Below, piece by piece: positions 14,969-22,653 of a DNA stretch of 26,177 nt. The stretch covers positions 1 through 26,177 of the forward strand of contig JASMDC010000048.1 in the NCBI GenBank assembly GCA_030753015.1, written 5' to 3'. How positions within the stretch are numbered: the stretch's first letter is position 1; each line of letters begins with the position of its first letter. This DNA is from Candidatus Undinarchaeales archaeon (GTDB lineage Archaea > SpSt-1190 > JASMDC01). The notes under the pieces are model-generated. The model was given only the letters and a program-made list of their open reading frames with translations. It was not told the DNA's origin and made no database searches. The position numbers and the translations under genes are program-made.

Positions 14969-15097
14969 CTAGAACGCACCCATGAGATATAGGAGGCCTG
15001 CTGACAGGAGAACGGCAAGAAGGAACATCCCCACGATGGAACGATAGGCCGAGATGGGGAAACCCATGAGCATCTGCTCCTCGTGTTCATCCCCCAT
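14969..15097 (-). CDS. Single-helix membrane miniprotein (42 aa)
   Basis: From ATG 15097 the product is an acidic head (MGDEHEEQMLMG) followed by one strong membrane helix (SIVGMFLLAVLLSAGLLYLMG). The frame stays open up to 15193, but the TATA box at 15124-15131 predicts transcription at about 15101, so the short near-leaderless form is favoured. No family is recognised. It lies just upstream of the 14873 operon in the same direction but has its own promoter, and its stop lies 45 bp before the operon's TATA box. Confidence 0.55.
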   Translation of the reverse strand: MGDEHEEQMLMGFPISAYRSIVGMFLLAVLLSAGLLYLMGAF

Positions 15098-15123
15098 TCT
15101 AAAGAACGTAGAGTCCCTAACGG

Positions 15124-15131
15124 CTTTAAGG
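15124..15131 (-). promoter_or_regulatory. TATA box of the 42-aa miniprotein
   Basis: CCTTAAAG on the minus strand is centred 30 nt before ATG 15097. Confidence 0.45.
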
Positions 15132-15208
15132 TTTTGCTTGGTGGAGCGCGCGTCAAGCCTAATCAAATGGGGATGGATCCGTTTGTCGTGCATTCAGGCT
15201 TGCACCAG

Positions 15209-15418
15209 CTACATGGGCGGGAGATTGCCCACTCCGCCCGACGGGGCGCAGTCGTCCAGGCACTTACGCAGCTTCCGCATGCAATCCGAGTATATCTCGG
15301 TAGGCTCCCCCATGCTGTCGTATTTGAGCGCGCAGCCCTTACCACAGATGGAGCTGGAGTTCGCCGGGGGGCCGGGCGCCCGGCTTGCTGCGAGGGATTC
15401 CCCCCTCACGGTCGTCAC
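15209..15418 (-). CDS. Possible Cys-rich small protein
   Basis: This is an open frame of up to 69 codons from GTG 15418. The last 45 residues look protein-like and carry five cysteines: C-x3-C-x16-C-x6-C-x3-C (CGKGC, later DCMRKLRKCLDDC). Third codon positions are mostly G or C, as in real genes here. Against it: no clear ribosome site or TATA at the right distance, and the first 24 residues are low complexity. A shorter form starting at an internal ATG (15313) would lose the first Cys pair. Treat as a candidate only. Confidence 0.4.
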   Translation of the reverse strand: MTTVRGESLAASRAPGPPANSSSICGKGCALKYDSMGEPTEIYSDCMRKLRKCLDDCAPSGGVGNLPPM

Positions 15419-15610
15419 AAATCAATATCACCGCCGGGGACCATCCTTGGAGGAGGGCCCCCGGGCGATGATGACCTTGTTACGAAGGTACGGGGGAGCT
15501 GGCCCCCGATGACCTGACCAAAGTACTGAGCCCGTGGGCCTCCAGCACTATAAACCTTTCGCCGGTGATGGCGCGGACCCCCGTCCCTCGACGGGTGCCC
15601 TTTTCCAGGC
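15419..15610. other. Intergenic, no supported gene
   Basis: Between the Cys-rich candidate and the AOR gene I see no gene with a credible start. There is a TATA-like GGTTTATAGTG on the minus strand at 15547-15557 that could drive a transcript toward the Cys-rich candidate. A 14-bp perfect GC palindrome lies nearby at 15371-15384. Confidence 0.4.
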
Positions 15611-17746
15611 CTATTTCGCGTGCTTCTCGATCAGCTCGACCACGTCGGGGAAGTCGATGCCCAGCTTCTTCACCGTCGCCAGGGTGGGGACGCCGTCGCT
15701 GTCCCACCCGCGGCGCTCGTACACCGCGTCCTTGAGCTTCTCGTACCGCTCCTCGCGGAACTTGCGCAGGATGGCGATCTTCTCCTCGGTGGACTTGCCC
15801 TCGATGTCGACCTCGTGCGTCTCTGTGAGCTGCTTGTCGTACCGCTCCTGGCGCGACTCGTACTCGATGGGAAGCACGGGGCCCACGGACCGGTAGGGGA
15901 TGTCGTCGTGCTTACGGGTGCCGAACCCGAGCTTGAGGTTGAACAGCCGCTGGAAGTTGTACACAGACTCGCTCATGGCGATGAGATCTTCGGGCTTCGA
16001 CTTCCGACCGGTCACCGCGGAGAAGTACTTGGCGTACCACTCCACGTGCTTCATCACCTTGGCAGGCTCCTTGGAATCCTTGTTGTCCTCGGGCACGATG
16101 TCGTTCCACGGCAGCTTGCACAGTCCGTTGAGACCGAACCAGGTCCGCCACATGGGGAACCAGTGGAGCGCCTCGGCCTTCTGCTCGAAGGTGGGCATGA
16201 AGTTGTGCACCATGTCCAGGAAGATGAGCCAGGCCTCGTCATGCTGAGGGCCCTTGAGCGCAAGGCCGTACCCGCCCTGCTGGGCCAGAGACTCCTTGGT
16301 CATGTACTCTGAAAACTCCATGCCCTTGGCCTCCATACCGATATCCTGCATGATGGAGGGATCGGCCCCGTACTCCGTAGCGAAGATCGCCTTCATCCTG
16401 CGGATGCCCTGGCCGACGATGACGCCGAAGCCCTCGTCGCGGGCCATCTGGTGCAAAAGCTCCAGCGCCGCCAGCCGGTTGCCGAACCTAAGCTCCAGAC
16501 CGCCGGTGTGCTCGGTAGTGATGAGCCCCAGCTCGTAGCACTCGAAGGCGAACGCCGCTCCGGTACCGTAGGATATCGTGTCGAGGCCGTAGGTGTCGCA
16601 GTAGAAGTTGATCTCGACCACGGTGTGGGGGTCGAAGATGCCGAGGTTGGAGCCACAGCCAGCGATGGTCTCGTACTCGGGACCGTCCACGAACACCTTC
16701 TTCCCGGCATAGGGGCCGGTGAGGGGAACGAAGTCCTTGACGCCGTGGGCGCAGGCGACCGTGCACCCCTTCCAGCATCCATCGAAGCCCTTGTCGAAGA
16801 GTCGGCGGTACACCTCGGCCCCCAAGTTGGCGGATTCCGGATGCTTGCCGTAGCGATAGTTGTGGGTGGGCAGGAGGTCGAAGTCGTCCATGATGGTGAC
16901 CAGATGCGTGGTACCCAGCACGGCCATCTCGTTCTGCTTGGGGTCCAGCTCCTTGATCTCCTTGGAGTGGAGCTTGGCAACCTCCTTGAGCGCTTCGATG
17001 TCGGCCGGGGCGTTCGTGTCGATCTTGACCGGGTTCCAGCGAGCGACGATTGCCTTCAGACCCTTGTCCGCGAACACGGTACCGATACCGCCACGGCCCG
17101 CCTGCTTGTAGCGGGCGAGCTTGCGCCCCATGTCGTACCAGGAGAAGTTCAGGCACCCGATGCGGGTGTTCTTGGCCCCTGTGCCCGCAGTGACGACAGA
17201 GATGTTCTGGGGCTTGTCCCCGCCGAAGTGCTCGGTGAGGATCGCGGAGATCTCGTGGGCCTCCTCGGGAAGGTCGGGGATGCTCAGGATCTTTACAACG
17301 CCCTCGATGCCGTCGATGAGGACCACGGAGTCCTCCATGCCCTTTCCGGCGACCTCAAGGACGTCGAAACCGCTGAACTTGAGGAAGGGACCGAAGTAAC
17401 CGCCGACGTTGGAGTCGATGACAGAGCCTGTGATAGGCGAGATGGTGGTGACGATGCTCTTGCCCGAGCCGGGGTAGATGGGCGTACCGCCCAGGGCGCC
17501 GGACGCGATGCAGATCTCGTTCTCCGGAGAGTCCCACTTGGTGTCGCCGGTGACCGCGTTCCACAGGAGCCACAGGTCGAAGCCCTTGCCGCCGATGAAG
17601 GTATCCTTCATCTTCTTGTCGACGGGCTTGATCGAGATCTCGTAGTCAGAGATGTTCACGTACAGCGTCTGGTCGGCGTAACCGCGGTCGATGGCGGGCC
17701 GGTCATAGGTGATGGATGCAAGCTCCTGGATGCTGAGTTTCTTCAT
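15611..17746 (-). CDS. Aldehyde:ferredoxin oxidoreductase family enzyme
   Basis: The 711-residue protein has the AOR N-terminal domain (GGKGFDLWLL, SGALGGTPIYPGSGKS, SNVGGYFGPFLKFSGFD and GRGGIGTVFADKGLKAIV), which holds a tungsten- or molybdenum-bispyranopterin. Candidate [4Fe-4S] ligands are Cys324, Cys328 and Cys332 (CWKGCTVAC) and Cys543 (NGLCKLPW). The CX3CX3C spacing differs from CX2CX3C of classical AOR, and the protein is about 100 residues longer than that enzyme. It may belong to a divergent subfamily with another substrate. The family oxidises aldehydes to acids with ferredoxin. ATG 17746 (MKKLSIQEL) is used because the 49 upstream in-frame residues cross the promoter at 17815-17825 and look non-coding. 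No pterin-synthesis genes are adjacent. Confidence 0.88.
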   Translation of the reverse strand: MKKLSIQELASITYDRPAIDRGYADQTLYVNISDYEISIKPVDKKMKDTFIGGKGFDLWLLWNAVTGDTKWDSPENEICIASGALGGTPIYPGSGKSIVTTISPITGSVIDSNVGGYFGPFLKFSGFDVLEVAGKGMEDSVVLIDGIEGVVKILSIPDLPEEAHEISAILTEHFGGDKPQNISVVTAGTGAKNTRIGCLNFSWYDMGRKLARYKQAGRGGIGTVFADKGLKAIVARWNPVKIDTNAPADIEALKEVAKLHSKEIKELDPKQNEMAVLGTTHLVTIMDDFDLLPTHNYRYGKHPESANLGAEVYRRLFDKGFDGCWKGCTVACAHGVKDFVPLTGPYAGKKVFVDGPEYETIAGCGSNLGIFDPHTVVEINFYCDTYGLDTISYGTGAAFAFECYELGLITTEHTGGLELRFGNRLAALELLHQMARDEGFGVIVGQGIRRMKAIFATEYGADPSIMQDIGMEAKGMEFSEYMTKESLAQQGGYGLALKGPQHDEAWLIFLDMVHNFMPTFEQKAEALHWFPMWRTWFGLNGLCKLPWNDIVPEDNKDSKEPAKVMKHVEWYAKYFSAVTGRKSKPEDLIAMSESVYNFQRLFNLKLGFGTRKHDDIPYRSVGPVLPIEYESRQERYDKQLTETHEVDIEGKSTEEKIAILRKFREERYEKLKDAVYERRGWDSDGVPTLATVKKLGIDFPDVVELIEKHAK

Positions 17747-17814
17747 AGTACCACGTTCCTCTCGCGCGCCGGAGGTCCGAGCGCAGGGATGTAAGGAGGC
17801 TCCATGAGGAAAAA

Positions 17815-17825
17815 GGTTTAAAAGT
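17815..17825 (-). promoter_or_regulatory. TATA box of the AOR-family gene
   Basis: CTTTTTAAACC on the minus strand predicts transcription at about 17794, giving a leader of about 48 nt with GAGG upstream of ATG 17746. Confidence 0.55.
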
Positions 17826-17870
17826 GACTTTCGGGACGTGGGAGCCAGAAGCACGGGCGAAAGCGCGCGC

Positions 17871-18398
17871 TCACTTTTCCTTGATGAGCCCAAGCTCCTT
17901 CTTCATCGAGTAATGGCGCACCCAGTCGCCGCCAGGAACCTGGGGTAGGTCGTCCACCTTTTTCCCGGGCATGACGTACATGCCGACGTTCTCCAGTTCC
18001 CTCTCTCCCGTGTCCACGGTGAACTTCTGCCGCTTGTAGCCGTAGTCACGTTCCATTCGGTCGAGGGTGCTGGCGGCCTGTTTGTTATGGACCTCGTACA
18101 GCTCTACTACGATGCTGTCCTCGGGATCGCCGGTCTTGTAGGCGATGGGGAACTTCCCGACGTCGCGCATGGCGTAGCCGGAGAGCCGCCCGTCGCCCAG
18201 GAAGGTGGCGTTCTGGTCCAGTTCGAACGCTTCGTGGTTGTACTCACCCGCCCTGAGGGTGCCGTAGATCAGCATGAGGTCCCCGGACGGCTCGAAGCCC
18301 TCGATCTCCCGCTGCTCGCCCCACTCTATCGACGCCATCTCAGGACGGCGGTACGAGTCGACTTTGGAAAGCGCGTGGTCGAGGGGCCCGTCATACAT
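17871..18398 (-). CDS. Gamma-glutamylcyclotransferase-like protein, copy 2
   Basis: The 175-residue protein has the GGCT/AIG2 fold signature YGTLRAGEYN (45-54) and LDRMERDYGYKR with Glu116 as the probable catalytic acid. GGCT enzymes cyclise the gamma-glutamyl group of gamma-glutamyl peptides or amines to 5-oxoproline. It is paralogous to the 18467-18967 product but longer at both ends. A TATA box at 18434-18441 shows a separate promoter. The substrate is not readable from sequence; the GCS2-like ligase just upstream suggests a gamma-glutamyl compound. Confidence 0.82.
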   Translation of the reverse strand: MYDGPLDHALSKVDSYRRPEMASIEWGEQREIEGFEPSGDLMLIYGTLRAGEYNHEAFELDQNATFLGDGRLSGYAMRDVGKFPIAYKTGDPEDSIVVELYEVHNKQAASTLDRMERDYGYKRQKFTVDTGERELENVGMYVMPGKKVDDLPQVPGGDWVRHYSMKKELGLIKEK

Positions 18399-18433
18399 GG
18401 TTCGTCACTTGTACGTGGTGACCGATAGGGGTG

Positions 18434-18441
18434 TATAAAAA
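18434..18441 (-). promoter_or_regulatory. TATA box of GGCT copy 2
   Basis: TTTTTATA on the minus strand predicts transcription at about 18411, 13 nt before ATG 18398. Confidence 0.55.
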
Positions 18442-18466
18442 GGTTGCCTTGAGGAGCGCGTCGAGC

Positions 18467-18967
18467 TCAACCTCGAGACGAAAGGCACTGTTTCCGGGAA
18501 AAACTCACCCAGTCACCGAAGGGCACGGACGGACATCCCTCGAGCCGTCCTTCGGACATGATGTAGATGGTGCCGGTGACGGTCATACTGTCCACCTCGA
18601 CGGTCACCTCCCTGCGATCGTACCCGGCCCCGCTCTCTAAGGCATCGATGCGGTCGTACACCGTGCGGTCGTGGACGCGGTAGGCCTCGACGACGATGCC
18701 ATCATTAGTGCTGTCCGAGGCATGAACGGCAGGGCAGTGTCCCAGCGAGCGCATGGCCCACCCGGAAAGTCGTACCGTACCCAGATAGGTCGCTCCATCT
18801 TCCAGACCACATAGGCGGTAGTTGTGCTCGCCGCGGCGGAGGGTGCCGTAGACGATCAGCACAGAACTGTCACCCGCTCCTTCATCCGCCGTCCCCATGG
18901 CGTCAGGAGAGGGATCCCGTCCTTTTAGCTGTTTGGGATGTTCCGTACCCGTTCGGTTTCCCTTCAT
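18467..18967 (-). CDS. Gamma-glutamylcyclotransferase-like protein, copy 1
   Basis: The 166-residue protein shows YGTLRRGEHN (40-49), a G-x-VRLSGWAM segment and IDALESGAGYDRR with Glu111 in the catalytic position of the GGCT family. The first 34 residues are polar and low complexity; an internal ATG at residue 24 could be the real start. ATG 18967 overlaps the stop of the GCS2-like gene (ATGA), so the two are almost certainly translated from one mRNA. This direct coupling of a predicted gamma-glutamyl ligase to a gamma-glutamyl cyclotransferase is the best functional clue. Confidence 0.82.
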   Translation of the reverse strand: MKGNRTGTEHPKQLKGRDPSPDAMGTADEGAGDSSVLIVYGTLRRGEHNYRLCGLEDGATYLGTVRLSGWAMRSLGHCPAVHASDSTNDGIVVEAYRVHDRTVYDRIDALESGAGYDRREVTVEVDSMTVTGTIYIMSEGRLEGCPSVPFGDWVSFSRKQCLSSRG

Positions 18968-20046
18968 GTCGTGCGTCCGAGCACCTCGCGGACCTGCTCG
19001 TCAGCCGATAGCTCGGACAATTGTACAGCGACCGTGCCATGCTCGAGGACATGCTCCACCGGCGCCAGTACCGTGCCCCGCTCGCCCAGGATGGTGAGCC
19101 CCTCCCGCGCGTAGGGGAGCAACCGGCGCACCCAGTCATCGACGCGTGCCTCGTTCAGCACAGTACCGTCAGGTGACCAGCGGGCGTTCATACCATCCAG
19201 ATAGGCAGCTTCCGCGTACCTGTCGCAGCTGCCGCGCTCCAGCGGCGCATCGAGCACTTGGGCCATCTGATCATCAGGATGCTCGAAGGTGTAGTAGAGC
19301 AATCCGAGCTGGAACCCTGCTAGCGCTGAGGCGACGTCCGTCATCGAGTGGACGATTACCCCGTTCTCGTCTTTAAGGGCCAGGGGCGTGTCCATGCCGC
19401 GCACCTCCACCATATACGTCTGGTCGCGGTGGCGCAGGCGGACGTTCGTCAGGACGCGATGCGGATCTCCGTCCTCCACCAGCTCGAGCTCAGGTTCCTG
19501 TCCGTCGAGCTCCCGGGTCCATGCGAAGTAGTCGTCGACCGCCTCGATGTCCGGACCGCTGCCGATGACCTCGCGGCCCGTGACCATGTCGCGGGTTATC
19601 GCTCGATAGAAGAGCTGGCGTGCGTTGTGGTAGCGCTCCGATGCCTCCCATCCTGCGGTCCCGAGGAGCTGTGCCATCTCTCCCGAGAGCAGTGAGCCCG
19701 GGCTCGTCGAGCCGAGCGCGTTGGCAAGGGGGTGGAGCTTGCGCAGCACCCGGTAGGCCGTGGCGGTCCTGTCCTCGTCATTGACGAACGAGCACGTGAA
19801 CTGGAATCCCTTGATCGCAGAGAACCCAACGTACCAGGGATTGTCCGTCCCATCCCCTCCACGCTCGCTGAGCACGTCCCCGGTCTCGTACCGGTGCACT
19901 TCACCAGAGTATGTGGCCTGGGGGAACAGAGCGCCACCTACATAGGGCGTCAGTCCCCCCAGACCGTCCACGGCCTGGCTGGAATAGGCCGCGAGCTCGG
20001 TTATGGCACCGGTCACCGGGACGGGCGCTGTTCCGATCTCCACCAT
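18964..20046 (-). CDS. GCS2-like glutamate-cysteine ligase family protein
   Basis: As read from ATG 20046 this gives 360 residues, but the real protein very probably begins about 56 codons earlier. Family marks in this part are MVEIGTAPVP (family pattern VE-x-x-T), LHPLANALGSTSPG (like the LALSANSP segment of GCS2/YbdK ligases) and TYMVEVRGMDTPL (like TVEVRVLDT). GCS2 enzymes join glutamate, through its gamma-carboxyl, to cysteine or another amine using ATP. Without the upstream segment the catalytic GxExE strand is missing, so ATG 20046 is likely wrong or the gene is damaged. It is followed, with a 4-bp overlap, by a cyclotransferase-like gene. Confidence 0.75.
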   Translation of the reverse strand: MVEIGTAPVPVTGAITELAAYSSQAVDGLGGLTPYVGGALFPQATYSGEVHRYETGDVLSERGGDGTDNPWYVGFSAIKGFQFTCSFVNDEDRTATAYRVLRKLHPLANALGSTSPGSLLSGEMAQLLGTAGWEASERYHNARQLFYRAITRDMVTGREVIGSGPDIEAVDDYFAWTRELDGQEPELELVEDGDPHRVLTNVRLRHRDQTYMVEVRGMDTPLALKDENGVIVHSMTDVASALAGFQLGLLYYTFEHPDDQMAQVLDAPLERGSCDRYAEAAYLDGMNARWSPDGTVLNEARVDDWVRRLLPYAREGLTILGERGTVLAPVEHVLEHGTVAVQLSELSADEQVREVLGRTT

Positions 20047-20250
20047 CGCATGACCGACCTCGGTGGAGTAGTCGTAGGGCGCTAAGTCCTGGTTGAGCCT
20101 GAGAGCATACGTGTTGAGCGCTTCGCCCTCAAGGCTCGTTCGCGGTGAGAAGGTAGTGGTGTCGACGGCCTCGAGCTCTAGCTCGTAACCGACGAGGTCG
20201 TTCGTGTATCTACATGCTGAGTCGCTTTTCGCACTCCCCCCTTTCTGCGT
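20047..20250 (-). other. In-frame N-terminal coding of the GCS2-like gene, no start codon
   Basis: The frame of the downstream gene stays open from TAG 20251-20253. It encodes RYTNDLVGYELELEAVD, containing the GxExE signature (Gly at 20188-20190, GYELE) of glutamate-cysteine ligases, then a plausible helix ALNTYALRLNQDL. No ATG, GTG or TTG occurs in frame. An ATG at 20213-20215 is followed by one extra base (20212) and then AGA in the coding frame. Removing that base would give MRYTNDLVGYE. This looks like a 1-bp frameshift right after the start codon, or a base-call error. Confidence 0.7.
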
Positions 20251-20285
20251 CTATCGTTAACATGACGGCATTTCATCGCGGATAT

Positions 20286-20294
20286 GTTTAAGTA
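20286..20294 (-). promoter_or_regulatory. Probable TATA box of the GCS2-like operon
   Basis: A minus-strand TACTTAAAC-type box predicts transcription at about 20264, upstream of the broken start near 20215. A GGGGGGAG purine block lies within the leader at 20233-20240. The stretch 20295-20360 is AT-rich, with no gene seen. Confidence 0.4.
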
Positions 20295-20363
20295 TGTTTC
20301 GTTTTCCTTCGATATTTCAAAATTTTATACGATTATCGTAGATTGGATATATTCCGCAAGAGG

Positions 20364-20373
20364 TTATTTAAAA
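20364..20373 (+). promoter_or_regulatory. TATA box of the dihydrouridine synthase gene
   Basis: TTATTTAAAA is centred 27 nt before GTG 20396, predicting a leaderless mRNA. Confidence 0.65.
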
Positions 20374-20395
20374 CCGCCCACACCCTTCCGCTCTT

Positions 20396-21298
20396 GTGCC
20401 CATTCCGGTCTATCTGGCGCCCATGTGCAATGTGACGGACATCGCTTACCGTCAGCTGTGTCGCGAGCACGCTGGCATAACGACCTGCCTCGACATGGTC
20501 AGCGCAAGGGGACAGCTCACCCGAGATGAGACGCCTCCCCTTTTGCCGGACGACGGGGTGCAGCTTTTAGGCGGCGATCCACAGTACCTCGTTCCTGCGG
20601 CCCTCCAGTTCCCCGATGCGGCCTTCATCGACCTCAACGTCGGCTGCTCGGTACGCAAGGTGGTACGCAAGGGACAGGGCTCGGCCCTGCTCAAGGACCT
20701 GGCTAACCTCCGCCGGTGCGTGGAGGCGCTGGTGGACGCATGTCCTCAGCCGGTGACGGTCAAGATACGGATCGGTTGGGATAGAGAGACGCTGGAGGAT
20801 ACGGCCCGTGCCCTCAAGGGCCTGGACATCGCCCGGGTGACGGTCCATGGCCGCACGGCAGTCCAGAACTTCAGCGAGCCGGCGGACTGGGGGGCCATCG
20901 AACGGGCCGTGGGGCTCTTCGACGTCCCCGTGGTGGGCAACGGCGACGTGACGTCGTTCGAGAGAGCGACGTGGATGATGGAGGGCACGGGGTGCGACGG
21001 AGTGATGGTCGGACGCGCTGCTATCAATGATCCGCTCGTTCTCCGCGATATCGAACAAGGTGAGGACACGTGTCGGACGCCCGAAGAGCGCATCACCCTC
21101 TTCGAGGAGTACGCCGGACTAGTGGAGCGGTACGGAAATGTACGGTTCGCCCAGGTGCGCCAGCATGCTGTACAGTTGTGTCGGAGCATGCCCGGGGCGG
21201 CGAAGAAGCGGATGGCGATCCTCCACAGCACGGACGTGGAGCAGGTTCTAGCCGTGCTTGGAGAGCAAAGAAGTCCCATTCAGGACAAACTTGAGTGA
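20396..21298 (+). CDS. tRNA-dihydrouridine synthase family protein
   Basis: The 300-residue flavoprotein of the Dus family reduces uridines in the tRNA D loop with FMN and NAD(P)H. Signatures in order are the opening VYLAPMCNVTDIAYR, DLNVGCSVRKVVRKGQGSALL with the catalytic Cys (usual form NxGCP; Pro is Ser here), VTVKIRIGWD, VTVHGRTAVQNFSEPADW, VVGNGDV and DGVMVGRAA for FMN phosphate binding. The C-terminal helical RNA-binding domain is shorter than in bacterial Dus. GTG 20396 matches the promoter. The gene stands alone; argG downstream has its own promoter. Confidence 0.9.
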   Translation: MPIPVYLAPMCNVTDIAYRQLCREHAGITTCLDMVSARGQLTRDETPPLLPDDGVQLLGGDPQYLVPAALQFPDAAFIDLNVGCSVRKVVRKGQGSALLKDLANLRRCVEALVDACPQPVTVKIRIGWDRETLEDTARALKGLDIARVTVHGRTAVQNFSEPADWGAIERAVGLFDVPVVGNGDVTSFERATWMMEGTGCDGVMVGRAAINDPLVLRDIEQGEDTCRTPEERITLFEEYAGLVERYGNVRFAQVRQHAVQLCRSMPGAAKKRMAILHSTDVEQVLAVLGEQRSPIQDKLE

Positions 21299-21322
21299 TT
21301 CTGGTACATCCGGGCCAGCACC

Positions 21323-21330
21323 CTTTTAAC
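21323..21330 (+). promoter_or_regulatory. TATA box of argG-argH
   Basis: CTTTTAAC predicts transcription near 21352. A perfect 6-bp inverted repeat with a 4-bp spacer (TCCGCG/CGCGGA, 21334-21349) sits between the box and that start. It could be an operator for arginine control. Confidence 0.5.
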
Positions 21331-21377
21331 CGTTCCGCGCCTTCGCGGACCCACACGATACCTGACAGGTGAACATC

Positions 21378-22649
21378 ATGATAGAGAAGAAGAAGGAGAA
21401 AGTGATCCTTGCCTACAGCGGTGGGCTGGATACATCAGTTATACTCAAGTGGCTCGTGAACAAGGGCTTCGACGTCATCGCGTACTGCGCGGATGTGGGG
21501 CAGGATGACGACTTCGAGGCTGTCAAGCAGAAGGCCCTCAAGACAGGGGCGTCAAAGGTTTACATCGAGGACATCAAGGAGGAGTTCGTGGTGGACTACA
21601 TCTTTCCTGCTGTCCAGGGGAACGCAATCTACGAGGGACGCTACCTCCTGGGCACATCCCTGGCTCGCCCCCCCACGGCAAAGCGCCAGATCGAGATCGC
21701 CTGGAAGGAGGGCGCAAAGTACGTGTCCCACGGCGCCACTGGAAAGGGGAACGACCAGGTGCGCTTCGAGCTCACCTTCCTGGCCCTGGACCCGGACATC
21801 ACCATCATCTCTCCGTGGAAGGACCCCGAGTTCCTGGAGACGTTCAAGGGGCGCAGCGATCTCCTCGCCTACGCCAAGGAGCACGGCATCGATGTGACCG
21901 CATCCAAGAAGAAGCCCTACAGCGAGGACGACAACCTGCTGCACATATCCCACGAGGCAGGAGTGCTCGAGGACCCCGACTACCGCCCGCCCGAGCACGT
22001 GTTCTCCAAGACAGTGTCCCCCAAGGACGCACCGGACAAAGATACCACCATCCAGATCCACTTCAAGGACGGCAAGCCGATCAAGGTCGTGAACCTGGAC
22101 GACGGGACACAGAAAGAAGGTGCTCTGGCGCTGTTCACCTACCTCAACGAGCTGGGCGCCGCCAATGCTATCGGACGTCTCGATATGGTGGAGAACCGCT
22201 TCATCGGTATCAAATCCCGCGGCGTGTACGAGACGCCCGGTGGCACCATTCTCTGGGAGGCCCACAGGGACCTGGAAGGCCTTGCCATGGACAAGGAGGT
22301 CATGCACCTCAGGGATACGCTCGCCCCCAAGTTCGCGGACCTCATCTACAACGGGTTCTGGTACTCTCCGGAGATGGACTTTCTCCTATGCGCCATCGAG
22401 AAGAGCCAGGAGGCCATCGACGGAATCGTCACACTCACCCTCTACAAGGGGAACGTGATGGTCGTCGGCCGCTCGTCCCCGACCTCGCTCTACGATCAGG
22501 ACCTCTCCAGTATGGAGGTGGAGGGCGGGTACGACGCCACTGATGCCAAAGGATTTATCAATATCAACTCAATCCGCCTCAAGGCCCACCATATGGTGCT
22601 GCATAAGAAGAAGCCGTACGGGTGGCGCAATCCGAAGCATTTCGGTTGA
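21378..22649 (+). CDS. argG: Argininosuccinate synthase
   Basis: The 423-residue enzyme condenses citrulline and aspartate with ATP, the penultimate step of arginine synthesis. Visible are the N-type ATP-pyrophosphatase loop [17 protein letters not shown], the [13 protein letters not shown] segment, [26 protein letters not shown], and late catalytic-domain motifs such as [13 protein letters not shown] and [15 protein letters not shown] 21378 is chosen because AGGTG at 21367-21371 is at ideal distance; the GTG at 21369 overlaps that site. Length is typical. argH follows four bases after the stop, forming a two-gene operon. Confidence 0.96.
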   Translation: MIEKKKEKVILAYSGGLDTSVILKWLVNKGFDVIAYCADVGQDDDFEAVKQKALKTGASKVYIEDIKEEFVVDYIFPAVQGNAIYEGRYLLGTSLARPPTAKRQIEIAWKEGAKYVSHGATGKGNDQVRFELTFLALDPDITIISPWKDPEFLETFKGRSDLLAYAKEHGIDVTASKKKPYSEDDNLLHISHEAGVLEDPDYRPPEHVFSKTVSPKDAPDKDTTIQIHFKDGKPIKVVNLDDGTQKEGALALFTYLNELGAANAIGRLDMVENRFIGIKSRGVYETPGGTILWEAHRDLEGLAMDKEVMHLRDTLAPKFADLIYNGFWYSPEMDFLLCAIEKSQEAIDGIVTLTLYKGNVMVVGRSSPTSLYDQDLSSMEVEGGYDATDAKGFININSIRLKAHHMVLHKKKPYGWRNPKHFG

Positions 22650-22653
22650 GGAC

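Noticed and set aside
15054-15517. Two overlapping plus-strand frames of about 150 codons
   Set aside because: They cross the miniprotein and its promoter, have no ribosome site, and the sequence is low complexity.
16451-17794. 447-codon plus-strand frame opposite the AOR gene
   Set aside because: Val/Asp/Glu-rich antisense shadow of a gene with clear AOR motifs.
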